Origin: Bacteroidales bacterium
GTDB lineage: Bacteria; Bacteroidota; Bacteroidia; Bacteroidales; Muribaculaceae
Length of the DNA: 24,899 bases
Direction: 5' to 3'
Assembly (NCBI GenBank): GCA_019420545.1
Contig: JAHZGZ010000177.1
Coordinates: 1-24,899 of the forward strand
This document shows, piece after piece, positions 15,350 to 22,558 of the stretch. The position numbers and the translations under genes were made by a program. The notes below the pieces were generated by a model. It had not been told where the DNA came from. It did no database searches and worked only from the letters and a program-made list of their open reading frames with translations. Numbering within the stretch: the stretch's first letter is position 1; the number at the start of each line of letters is the position of its first letter.

Positions 15350-16702
15350 TCAATTATAATGATTAATGTGAGAGCGGCGGAGGAGGTAGGCACGGAAGGT
15401 GTCGAGCAGGTCGCGGAGAGCGAGAAGCTGGCCCTCCTGCTGGCTCTGATAGAGCGACGCGGAGGTGACACCCGAAGGGAGCTGTCCGCGCAGGGCGTCG
15501 CCCACACCGCTCACCTCGCGCATGAGGCGAAGCTGAGTGTCGAGCATCTGCTGGGTGCCCACGGTGTTTACCGCCGTCATCACCTGCTGCGGGCCGGGTA
15601 CGCCCGGCTCGGGGCGGTAGACTACTATTCCGTCGGGCTCACGGAGCTTTTCGGCGACCATCGCCGCCGGCATCTGCGCCGAAAACTGGTTTTCGGGAAA
15701 CAGCACCACGCCCTTGGCGGCCTGCGCGAGCATGCGGTCGTTGAGGGTCATGAGCCAATTGATGTTGTGCTGCTGGTCGATGATGTCCTCCACGAAAGAG
15801 TGTACCTCACCGTCGATCATCGGATAGAAGCACAGGGCATAGGGATGGCGGGGTGCGATTATCGTGTCGAGCACGCGGCCGTCGGTAGTCATGAAGCGGC
15901 ACACCCAGCGTGCGTCGACACACAGGCGCCACTGCATCAGCGCTTCGCCCCGGCGCTCGCGCTTGCGGTTGGCGGCACGCAGACGCTTCTCGGCATCGGC
16001 AGCGACGAGTGTCAGGGAGCCGTCGGCAGGGTCGTGGACGCGCAACATGCGGCGGCACTCGCGGCTCCAGATCTCGAACACGCGCAGGGTGGCGGCGCGC
16101 GACGACGAGTCGAACGTCAGCGCATCGTCGGGACTCTCGCCCATGCGCGGGAGCTGGGCTTCGGGGGAAGCGTCGGCCGACAGGCGCCGGAACACCGACC
16201 GCAGCATCTGCATACGTCCGGCGTCGCCGTGGGAGAACCGCTCCACCAGCGCCGTGAGCGACAGGTCGTGGAGCTCGCCCATGAGTTCGGCGCCCCCGCC
16301 GTCGGCGGCTGTCAGCCGGTCGATGAAGAAGCGTGCGGGGCTTACCATGCGCGGTGCGGCCGAGGCGCCGATGCGCTGTATGGCGCATCCCGAGATGAGA
16401 AATTCCTGGAACGTCAGCGCGTCGGTGTCGATAGTGTCGGCGAGCGCGGAGCCTTTGGCAATGCTGTCGCGGAAGCACCCGGTGATGGTCTTTACGAGCT
16501 GACGGATGATGTTGTTGGTGACGGGCGAGTAGCCGTTGTCGACGAGATAGTCGCGCTCGGTGCGCACCACGCCGTTGTCGAGCAGGCACGGATCAAGCCA
16601 CTGCCTGCCGAATGTGTAACGCTTGTAGCGGAGCCGCCGCGCACGCAATACCGCGCCCGACTCCCAGGCCGCTCTGGCCCTTGATAAAATCGTGTTATCC
16701 AT
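15350..16702 (-). CDS. Phage portal protein
   Basis: The 450-residue protein starts MDNTILSRARAAWESGAVLR. Portal-like features are an N-terminal helical region with the segment GYSPVTNNIIRQLVKTITG (about 57-75), a central region with FEIWSRECRRMLRVHD, and a C-terminal helical region that includes SFVEDIIDQQHNINWLMT (clip/stem-type) and SGVGDALRGQLPSGVTSASL, a segment frequent in portals of podovirus- or SU10-like phages. A portal forms the dodecameric DNA channel at one capsid vertex. It is co-oriented with the capsid gene but separated from it by the connector-like gene and a GxxExxY insertion. No terminase lies next to it, which is unusual. Identification is by pattern and context, not by search. 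Confidence 0.75.
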   Translation of the reverse strand: MDNTILSRARAAWESGAVLRARRLRYKRYTFGRQWLDPCLLDNGVVRTERDYLVDNGYSPVTNNIIRQLVKTITGCFRDSIAKGSALADTIDTDALTFQEFLISGCAIQRIGASAAPRMVSPARFFIDRLTAADGGGAELMGELHDLSLTALVERFSHGDAGRMQMLRSVFRRLSADASPEAQLPRMGESPDDALTFDSSSRAATLRVFEIWSRECRRMLRVHDPADGSLTLVAADAEKRLRAANRKRERRGEALMQWRLCVDARWVCRFMTTDGRVLDTIIAPRHPYALCFYPMIDGEVHSFVEDIIDQQHNINWLMTLNDRMLAQAAKGVVLFPENQFSAQMPAAMVAEKLREPDGIVVYRPEPGVPGPQQVMTAVNTVGTQQMLDTQLRLMREVSGVGDALRGQLPSGVTSASLYQSQQEGQLLALRDLLDTFRAYLLRRSHINHYN

Positions 16703-16722
16703 AGTTTTATAAATTTGTTTTG

Positions 16723-16773
16723 ATTAACGCGCACAGAGAGCACAGAGAACACAGAGTTTTATGTGTCCATCTG
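16723..16773 (+). repeat. Extra CACAGAG-type arm directly upstream of repeat G1
   Basis: GATTAACGCGCACAGAG, then two further 9-nt units and TTTTATG. It is a partial tandem copy of the beginning of G1 (both start GATTAAC, 51 nt apart). Confidence 0.6.
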
Positions 16774-16778
16774 ATTAA

Positions 16779-16902
16779 CCCGCACAGAGAACACAGAGAG
16801 CACAGAGTTTTTTTAACAATGGCGCGACGCCATTGCCTCTTTGGAATATAAAGTACCATGGAGAAATATTTATCTCTGTGGCCTCTGTGATCTCCGTGCG
16901 GG
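16779..16902. repeat. Repeat G1 (left copy bracketing the GxxExxY gene)
   Basis: CACAGAG at 16783, 16792 and 16801; hairpin CAATGGCG, loop CGA, CGCCATTG (16817-16835); a unique segment with TTGGAATATAAAGTACCATG; then CTCTGTG at 16874 and 16883 and CTCCGTG at 16892. It is an inverted-arm element about 124 bp long. Over the same length it differs from G2 at only about a dozen positions by eye. Confidence 0.75.
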
Positions 16903-16962
16903 TTTCTATCTGTAATTCATTTTTTTTGTAAGTTACATTAAATTTGAGTTTAATTTTTTGAT

Positions 16963-16970
16963 TATATTTG
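16963..16970 (+). promoter_or_regulatory. -7 element upstream of the GxxExxY gene
   Basis: TATATTTG matches TAnnTTTG and lies 24 nt before the ATG. The nearest TTTG upstream (16943-16946) is only 16 nt away, so the promoter is imperfect. Confidence 0.45.
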
Positions 16971-16993
16971 CATGGTAACCATTCTCTTTCATC

Positions 16994-17377
16994 ATGACGC
17001 GTGACCAACTGAATCAGCTCACCGAACAGGTAATTAATGCCGCCATTGAAGTACACCGGCATCTGGGCCCGGGACTTCTTGAACATTGTTATAGACAAGC
17101 GCTTGTGTCAGAACTACATCTGAGAGGCATATCCGCAGCTTCGGAAGTAGCAATTCCGTTTGTATACAAAGGAATAAAAATGGATACAGCTTTTCGTGCC
17201 GATATAATTGTGGAAGATGCATTAATTCTTGAACTTAAAGCTACCGAAATCGACAATCCATTATACGCACGACAGTTACTGACTTATCTGAAATTATCCG
17301 GAAAAGAAATCGGGTTGGTATTAAACTTCAATAAGCTCATGCTGAAAGAAGGCATTAAACGATTAGTTTTAGGTTAA
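16994..17377 (+). CDS. GxxExxY protein (PD-(D/E)XK nuclease-like, PF13366/TIGR04256 type)
   Basis: A 127-residue protein with the defining motif GLLEHCY at 27-33, preceded by the usual helix VINAAIEVHRHLGPG. The nuclease-like core is AFRADIIVEDALILELKA: Asp70, then Glu80-x-Lys82, i.e. a complete D...ExK triad. QLLTYLKLSG (94-103) and GLVLNFN (107-113) are family hallmarks. Its biochemical role is not established; a nuclease activity is inferred from the fold. The gene is on the opposite strand to the surrounding phage genes, has lower G+C, and lies between two nearly identical ~125-bp repeats. Its TAA stop is part of the right repeat (TTAACCCGCACAG). This strongly suggests it arrived with or by means of those repeats. 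Confidence 0.88.
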   Translation: MTRDQLNQLTEQVINAAIEVHRHLGPGLLEHCYRQALVSELHLRGISAASEVAIPFVYKGIKMDTAFRADIIVEDALILELKATEIDNPLYARQLLTYLKLSGKEIGLVLNFNKLMLKEGIKRLVLG

Positions 17378-17502
17378 CCCGCACAGAGATCACAGAGAGC
17401 AAAGAGTTTTTTCACAATGGCGCGACGCCATTGCCTCTTTGGAATATAAAGTACCATGGAGAAATATTTATATCTGTGGGCTCTGTGATCTCTGTGCGGT
17501 TT
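17374..17502. repeat. Repeat G2 (right copy bracketing the GxxExxY gene)
   Basis: CACAGAG at 17382 and 17391 and CAAAGAG at 17400; hairpin CAATGGCG/CGCCATTG; the same internal segment as G1; then ATCTGTG (17472) and CTCTGTG (17481, 17490). It lies in direct orientation relative to G1. Two further CTCTGT-type units (17511-17526) lead up to the connector gene's stop. Confidence 0.75.
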
Positions 17503-17529
17503 CCATGAGACCTCTGTGGCCTCTGTTGA

Positions 17530-18132
17530 TCAGAGGAGGAGTGGGATGGTGGAGAGGGCGAGGGAGTCGAGGCGGTAGAGGGCGAGGGAGTCGAGGCGGT
17601 AGAGGCCGGGGGTGTCGAGGACGACGAGGCAGGTGAGCGGGCGCAGGGGATTGGAGGTGGAGAGCAAAGCGTCGGCGGGAGCCGGGAGCATGCGCGGCGC
17701 GGGGGAGCAGACGCGGACGGTACGGCCCGACAGAATGGCCACCGGGGCACGGTGGTCGGAGCGCTGACGTCCGGAGAGCTGCAGGGAGGCCCCCGGCAGC
17801 GTGTCGTCGGGAATGATGAGCGCCGGAGAAGTCCAACCCGGCATGAGCAGACGCGTGAGGCGTATCGCCCCCTCGGGGAGCGTGAACCAGCCGGTGCCGT
17901 CGGGCAGGAGGCTCACCTCTACATCGGCGGCGATGTCGACCGGGGCAAGCTGCTCCACAGGCGCCGTGCGCAGAAGATTATCGTACCAGGCCTGCATGCG
18001 TGCGCGCAGATGAGCGTCGAGATCGATGCCGTCGCAACGGGTCACGGAGCAGCCGTCATTGACCGCCTCGGGAAACGCCCGCAGACGCCATTGGGCCATC
18101 ATGTCATCGAAAGTAAGTGTGAGAGCTGACAT
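17530..18132 (-). CDS. Phage-cassette protein, possible head-completion/connector protein
   Basis: The 200-residue protein starts MSALTLTFDDMMAQWRLRAF. The N-terminal half is helical (AHLRARMQAWYDNLL), followed by a beta-rich part (GTGWFTLPEGAIRLTRLLMP, then GWTSPALIIPDD, then RQRSDHRAPVAILSG). This resembles in outline the neck/adaptor proteins next to portals and capsids, but I do not firmly recognise it. The C-terminus contains an exact 8-residue duplication, LYRLDSLA twice, from a 24-bp tandem DNA repeat (17554-17601), just before the CACAGAG-type repeats. The native C-terminus may therefore be altered. It lies between the capsid gene (214-nt gap filled with 9-nt repeats) and the portal. 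Confidence 0.55.
   Translation of the reverse strand: MSALTLTFDDMMAQWRLRAFPEAVNDGCSVTRCDGIDLDAHLRARMQAWYDNLLRTAPVEQLAPVDIAADVEVSLLPDGTGWFTLPEGAIRLTRLLMPGWTSPALIIPDDTLPGASLQLSGRQRSDHRAPVAILSGRTVRVCSPAPRMLPAPADALLSTSNPLRPLTCLVVLDTPGLYRLDSLALYRLDSLALSTIPLLL
17554..17601. repeat. 24-bp perfect tandem duplication in the connector-like gene
   Basis: Two identical 24-bp units (17554-17577 and 17578-17601), in frame, encode LYRLDSLA twice near the C-terminus. Confidence 0.85.
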
Positions 18133-18159
18133 AACATTGATTGAAATTAAAATTGAACA

Positions 18160-18346
18160 AGGGCAGTAGGGACTTGAGAGTTTATAGGGACTTTAAAGGA
18201 AATAGGGACTTTAGAGTCGGTAGGGTCATTAAGGTCGTTAGGGACTCTAAAGACTTTAAAGACTTTAACGACCCTAAAGACTCTCCGGACCCTACCGACC
18301 CTACCGGCCCTAAAGTCCCTATAAGCCCTGTAAGCCCTGCTTTAGC
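18160..18346. repeat. 9-nt-period dyad repeat, locus 1
   Basis: The left half consists of G-rich 9-nt units (GGACTTTAG, GGTCATTAA, GGTCGTTAG, GGACTCTAA) and the right half of their complements (ACTTTAAAG, ACTTTAACG, ACCCTAAAG, ACCCTACCG). The whole forms an imperfect long hairpin between the capsid and connector-like genes. An ORF across it encodes a 3-residue periodic peptide and is judged non-coding. Confidence 0.75.
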
Positions 18347-19570
18347 TTACGATTGCTTGGCGCCAACGAGGCGCATATGGGCCTCGGGATAGCGGAGCAC
18401 CAGACATGAGGCCTCGGTGAGCACCACGGCGTCGGAGTTGCGCTGACCGCTCTTCTTGAGGTCGAGCTGCATGGCCGAGAAGGGGATGTGGGTGTACTTC
18501 TGGAGGTACTCCGGATCGATGATCAGGCCGTCGTTCTCATGGCCGCAGAGGTCGAACGTCTCGCTGTGAGCCACATAGAGCGTGCCGAAATTGGAAGATA
18601 TCACCTTCAGATTCAGACCCCAGTGTACCTCGGTCTCCACCGCTCCAAGCTGCTTCACCGTGGCATCCTTGGCAGGGCTGACAAGCGTGCGCACACACTT
18701 CGAACCGCCTATGAGCACCTTGCGTGCCGACCCTCCGTGGCCCGTGAATGCCTGTCGGCACAGCTCCACAAACGTAGTGGCATCGAGCTGAGCGGGTAGC
18801 GCAAATTCACGCTTGGTCTGATTCCATATTCCCCCGGTGAAATAGATATTGCCGTCGGCGCCTGGGAGTTTCTTCTTCGAGCCGAACAGGAAATTGCGCT
18901 CCATGCCCATACGCATGTCGATTATAGCAGCTTCCTGCTGGTCGGTAAACGATACGTCGGCCTGCTTCAGACCGGCTGTCAGCACGGCACCCTGCTCAAC
19001 CTGGGCCTTGAATATCTGACAGAAATTGTCATCGGCCTTAGGCACGAAAGTGGTCTGCGGGGTCTGCACGTCAAGCTCGGCCGCCGCACGCCCCATGCGC
19101 ACTATCGACGAATCATCGGCGGCATCCCCGCCGGGGACAAAGTTGTCGTCGGGACCGACGTAGAGGGCGGTAAGATTCTTACCCTCGGTGCCTGTGATGT
19201 AGAACGTGTGGGCCACGCCACCGGCAAGAGTTCCGGTAAGAAGTACGGTGTCGGTCTTGGCAAACGCCTTGAGTTCCTGCTTGTTGGCAAGAGCGATAAG
19301 AAAACCTTCACCCTCGGCTGCGGATATAGAGGAGATTTTCGCCGCAGAGGGGCGCGAGTCCACCGAATAATACTTCACCTCCATCGAAGCCGACGAGCGG
19401 CTGCGCGCGGCACGCGAAATCTGGTCGACGGGCGTGGCCATGGGGCGGATTTTAAGGATACGGCGGTCGATGTCGGGGAGTACGAAACCGGTGTCAAACG
19501 ATTCTACGGTTGCGGCGGTAAGGGGTCCGCCGGTCACATGAGTTGCATGTGTGGTTGTGATTGTTTCCAT
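18347..19570 (-). CDS. Phage major capsid protein (SU10 / DUF5309-like, HK97 fold)
   Basis: The 407-residue protein starts METITTTHATHVTGGPLTAA. Features typical of SU10-type capsid proteins are an extended N-arm with LPDIDRRILKIRPMATPVDQ (32-51), an EVKYYSVDSRP strand, and a central region with QIFKAQVEQGAVLTAGLKQ, then MRMGMERNFLFGSKK. A C-terminal A-domain-like part follows with KVLIGGSKCVRTLVSP, HWGLNLKVISSNFGTLYVAH and GLIIDPEYLQKYTH. The protein would assemble the icosahedral shell. The frame is intact, which argues against an old, decaying relic. It is the second gene of the cassette led by the 20071-20102 promoter. No protease or terminase gene is adjacent. Confidence 0.8.
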   Translation of the reverse strand: METITTTHATHVTGGPLTAATVESFDTGFVLPDIDRRILKIRPMATPVDQISRAARSRSSASMEVKYYSVDSRPSAAKISSISAAEGEGFLIALANKQELKAFAKTDTVLLTGTLAGGVAHTFYITGTEGKNLTALYVGPDDNFVPGGDAADDSSIVRMGRAAAELDVQTPQTTFVPKADDNFCQIFKAQVEQGAVLTAGLKQADVSFTDQQEAAIIDMRMGMERNFLFGSKKKLPGADGNIYFTGGIWNQTKREFALPAQLDATTFVELCRQAFTGHGGSARKVLIGGSKCVRTLVSPAKDATVKQLGAVETEVHWGLNLKVISSNFGTLYVAHSETFDLCGHENDGLIIDPEYLQKYTHIPFSAMQLDLKKSGQRNSDAVVLTEASCLVLRYPEAHMRLVGAKQS

Positions 19571-19691
19571 AATTGTAAATTAAGATTTGAAAAAATGATT
19601 AAAAGTGTGTGTTTTCCAAGTACCGGAAAAAAGATTAAGTTGTAAGATTGCAATACTCTCACGCGGATGCATGCAGCGAGGGGGATGGCTG

Positions 19692-19994
19692 TCAGTCCCA
19701 GACGGAGTAAGCGTCGGGCAGGAAGAACGGATCGGGGGTTACAGGAGCGCCGTGCTGCCCGGGTGGATAAGGCTCCTCGCCCGCATCGGGGCGGTGTAGC
19801 TCGGCTGTGGCCTTTTCATTGAGCCCCTTGAGGTAACCGCGCATAAATGCGCGCTCTACGGGATCGTGCTCGGGGTCAGCATGATTGCCGATATTCTCCG
19901 GAAGTTGCGTGGTTTCGGCACTCTCCTGCTGCTCTAAGTTTTCGGAGTGCTCCGAGCACTCTGCCACAGGTGATGAAGGTGGATTGGTGTTCAT
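19692..19994 (-). CDS. Small acidic phage-cassette protein, scaffold-like
   Basis: A 100-residue protein starting MNTNPPSSPVAECSEHSENL, rich in Glu/Gln/Pro and probably disordered in its first half. It has one helical segment, PVERAFMRGYLKGLNEKATA, and ends FFLPDAYSVWD. A small acidic protein immediately before the major capsid gene would fit a scaffold, but the family is not recognised. It is the first gene after the cassette promoter, with a leader of about 70 nt. Confidence 0.55.
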   Translation of the reverse strand: MNTNPPSSPVAECSEHSENLEQQESAETTQLPENIGNHADPEHDPVERAFMRGYLKGLNEKATAELHRPDAGEEPYPPGQHGAPVTPDPFFLPDAYSVWD

Positions 19995-20070
19995 AGTAAC
20001 ATTAAAAATTAAGATAGTTAATAAATAGGTGTGATGTCAGATGCAGTGTGCTTTTCGACTTCTGACATTG

Positions 20071-20102
20071 CAAAGATATGGCGAGATTTTGAATTCTCCA
20101 AA
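20071..20102 (-). promoter_or_regulatory. Promoter of the capsid cassette
   Basis: Minus strand: TTTG (20099-20102), exactly 20 nt, TATCTTTG (20071-20078). This is a perfect housekeeping-type match, 77 nt before the first cassette gene. Confidence 0.8.
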
Positions 20103-20204
20103 TATTTTGCCAATTATTTTACAATAAATTTTCTTGTTAAAATACAATACATTCATTTTTAGGATTTTACCACAAAAATTCTCAAAAAGCCAACCGGATA
20201 ATAA

Positions 20205-20233
20205 CGCGAATTCGCGGAAAAAAACTATCTTTG
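20205..20233 (+). promoter_or_regulatory. pepT upstream region: 12-bp palindrome and -7 element
   Basis: The perfect palindrome CGCGAATTCGCG (20205-20216) is followed by TATCTTTG (20226-20233), a perfect -7 element 28 nt before the pepT ATG. There is no TTTG at the -33 position; the palindrome lies close to where it would be, so an activator- or repressor-binding role is possible. Confidence 0.45.
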
Positions 20234-20261
20234 TGAAAACAACACTTAACAACCTACCGCC

Positions 20262-21482
20262 ATGAACGTAGTAGACCGATTTCTGCAATACGTGAAGTTC
20301 GATACCCAGAGCGACGAACTCACCAACCTGTGGCCCTCGACTCCGGGCCAGATGATATTCGCCCAGCATCTTGAGCAGGAGCTTAACAAGATGGGCCTCA
20401 GCGACATATCGCTCGACGACAACGGATACCTGATGGCCACACTTCCGGCCAACACCGACAAGCCCATACCCACCGTAGGCTTCATCGCCCATCTCGACAC
20501 GTCGCCCGACATGAGCGGCCGCCACGTGAGCCCGCGTATAATCGAAAACTACGACGGACAGCCCATCACTCTCAACGCCGAACAGGGCATCGTGCTCAGC
20601 CCCAGAGAATTCCCCGAGCTCGACCACTACAAGGGCCAGGCGCTCATCGTGACCGACGGCACCACACTGCTCGGAGCCGACGACAAGGCGGGCATCGCCG
20701 AGATAATCACCGCCGTGGCCTACCTGCAGGCACATCCTGAAATCAAGCACGGCAAGATACGCATTGCCTTCAACCCCGACGAGGAGATAGGCCAGGGCGC
20801 GCACAAATTCGACGTGGAGAAATTCAGCGCCGACTGGGCCTATACCATGGACGGCGGCGAGATCGGCGAACTGGAGTATGAGAACTTCAACGCAGCCGTG
20901 GCCAAGGTGACATTCACAGGCCGCAACGTGCACCCCGGATACGCCAAGCACAAGATGATCAACTCGCAGCGCATCGCCAACCAGTTCATGTCGATGCTGC
21001 CGCGCTGGGAGACACCCGAGCACACCGAGGGCTACGAAGGTTTCTACCACCTTATCGCCACCGAGGGCAATGTGGAGAAGACCACCATCACCTATATTAT
21101 ACGTGACCACGACCGCGACCGCTTCGAGCGCCGCAAGAAAGAGCTTGAGCATCTGGTGCGCAAGGTCAACAGCGAGTTCCCCAACTGCGCGTCGATCGAG
21201 ATCAAGGATCAGTACTACAACATGCGCGAGAAGATCGAGCCGGTGAAGTATGTGGTCGACATCGCCGAAGAGGCCATGCGCAACGTGGGCGTCACCCCCG
21301 TAGTAGTGCCCATCCGCGGCGGAACAGACGGCGCCCAGCTGTCGTTCAAGGGCCTCCCCTGCCCCAACATCTTCGCCGGTGGCCTCAACTTCCATGGCCG
21401 CTACGAGTTCGTGCCCATCCCCTCGATGGAAAAAGCCACCGAAGTGATCGTGGAGATCGCCCGCCTCGTGGCCGAAAGATAA
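20262..21482 (+). CDS. pepT: Peptidase T (tripeptide aminopeptidase)
   Basis: A 406-residue M20B metallopeptidase that removes the N-terminal residue from tripeptides in the cytosol. Zinc ligands and catalytic residues are visible: His77 and Asp79 in AHLDTSPD, Asp140 in LGADDKAG, Glu174-Glu175 in FNPDEEIG, and the C-terminal His in CPNIFAGGLNFHGRYEFVP. The dimerisation (lid) domain is at about 200-310. Length and motifs are standard. It is followed after 7 nt by miaA, so the two are probably co-transcribed. Confidence 0.96.
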   Translation: MNVVDRFLQYVKFDTQSDELTNLWPSTPGQMIFAQHLEQELNKMGLSDISLDDNGYLMATLPANTDKPIPTVGFIAHLDTSPDMSGRHVSPRIIENYDGQPITLNAEQGIVLSPREFPELDHYKGQALIVTDGTTLLGADDKAGIAEIITAVAYLQAHPEIKHGKIRIAFNPDEEIGQGAHKFDVEKFSADWAYTMDGGEIGELEYENFNAAVAKVTFTGRNVHPGYAKHKMINSQRIANQFMSMLPRWETPEHTEGYEGFYHLIATEGNVEKTTITYIIRDHDRDRFERRKKELEHLVRKVNSEFPNCASIEIKDQYYNMREKIEPVKYVVDIAEEAMRNVGVTPVVVPIRGGTDGAQLSFKGLPCPNIFAGGLNFHGRYEFVPIPSMEKATEVIVEIARLVAER

Positions 21483-21489
21483 GGGCTAT

Positions 21490-22413
21490 ATGAAACCGCC
21501 GCTGATTGTCGTCACCGGGCCTACAGGGTCGGGCAAGACAGCTTTGGCCATCGCGCTGGCGCGCGAACTGCACTGCGACATCATCTCGGCCGACTCGCGC
21601 CAGCTGTTCCGCGACATACCCATAGGCACCGCGGCGCCGACTCCCGAGGAGCTGGCAGCCGCGCGCCATCATTTCACGGGCATCCTCGGCCTCGACGAAT
21701 ACTACAGCGCCGCACGCTTCGAGGAGGAGGTTATGGCGCTCCTGCCGAAACTGTTGGAAAGGGACGGATGCGCGGTAATGTGCGGCGGATCAATGATGTA
21801 TGTCGACGCCGTATGCCGCGGTATCGACGAGCTGCCCACCGTGTCGGCAGAAGTGCGAGCCGATGTGCTCGCACTCTATGAGCGCGAGGGGCTTGAAGGG
21901 CTGCGCGCCATGCTGCGCAACCTCGACCCCGACTATCTGGCAGGCGCCGACGCATTCAATCCCCGGCGCCTCATCCATGCCATAGAGATAAGCATCGAGG
22001 CCGGTGTCCCCTACTCGTCGCTGAGAGTCGGTGCCGTGAAGGAGCGCCCTTTCAGCGTGGTGAAAATGATGATCGACCATCCGCGCGAACAGCTTTTCGA
22101 CCGCATAAACCGCCGCGTGGACCGCATGATGGCCGACGGACTGCTCGACGAGGCGCGCAGGGTGTATCCGTTGCGACAGCTCAACTCGCTCAACACGGTA
22201 GGATTCAAGGAGATGTTCGCCTATCTCGACGGCGAGATGGACTACGACACCGCAGTAGCGCGCATAGGCAAAAACACTCGGGTGTATGCCAAAAAACAGC
22301 TTACCTGGCTCAAACGCGACCCCGACGTGGTACGCCTCGATCCGTCCCGTCCGCTGCTTCCGCAGGCCCTTGAGGCAATCGGCGGCATGCCGCGCAAGGA
22401 GAAGAAACAATGA
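21490..22413 (+). CDS. miaA: tRNA dimethylallyltransferase
   Basis: The 307-residue enzyme transfers dimethylallyl from DMAPP to A37 of tRNAs reading UNN codons. The P-loop GPTGSGKT is at 10-17, the catalytic-site segment SADSRQLFRD at about 34-43, then GGSMMYVDAVCRGIDELP (the family GGTGLY motif appears as GGSMMY) and the C-terminal helix KNTRVYAKKQLTWLKRD. Length is typical. The Gly-Thr to Gly-Ser change in the GGTGLY-like motif is also seen in Bacteroidales as far as I recall. Confidence 0.94.
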   Translation: MKPPLIVVTGPTGSGKTALAIALARELHCDIISADSRQLFRDIPIGTAAPTPEELAAARHHFTGILGLDEYYSAARFEEEVMALLPKLLERDGCAVMCGGSMMYVDAVCRGIDELPTVSAEVRADVLALYEREGLEGLRAMLRNLDPDYLAGADAFNPRRLIHAIEISIEAGVPYSSLRVGAVKERPFSVVKMMIDHPREQLFDRINRRVDRMMADGLLDEARRVYPLRQLNSLNTVGFKEMFAYLDGEMDYDTAVARIGKNTRVYAKKQLTWLKRDPDVVRLDPSRPLLPQALEAIGGMPRKEKKQ

Positions 22414-22454
22414 CACAACTTTTCAGCACTGACTGAAAACTTTGACATAGAATA

Positions 22455-22486
22455 TTTGGATGTGTTGATAAATTTATGCAATTTTG
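22455..22486 (+). promoter_or_regulatory. Promoter of the rubrerythrin gene
   Basis: TTTG (22455-22458), 20 nt, CAATTTTG (22479-22486; one mismatch to TAnnTTTG). The ATG is at 22559, leaving a leader of about 65 nt. Confidence 0.5.
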
Positions 22487-22558
22487 CGTAACAGATTTCC
22501 ATACACTTCCATTCATACGGAAATAACTGATAACTAATCAAGTATAAACTATCACATC

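Noticed and set aside
16783..16807. CRISPR-like short regularly spaced repeats (CACAGAG clusters)
   Set aside because: Units are only 7 nt with 2-nt spacing and no unique spacers; no cas genes. The same holds for the 9-nt arrays at 18160 and 23086.
18141..18392. Open frame encoding a 3-residue periodic peptide (RDF/KDF/DPT type)
   Set aside because: The periodicity comes from the 9-nt DNA repeat, the first half is the reverse complement of the second, and it overlaps the 3' end of the capsid gene.
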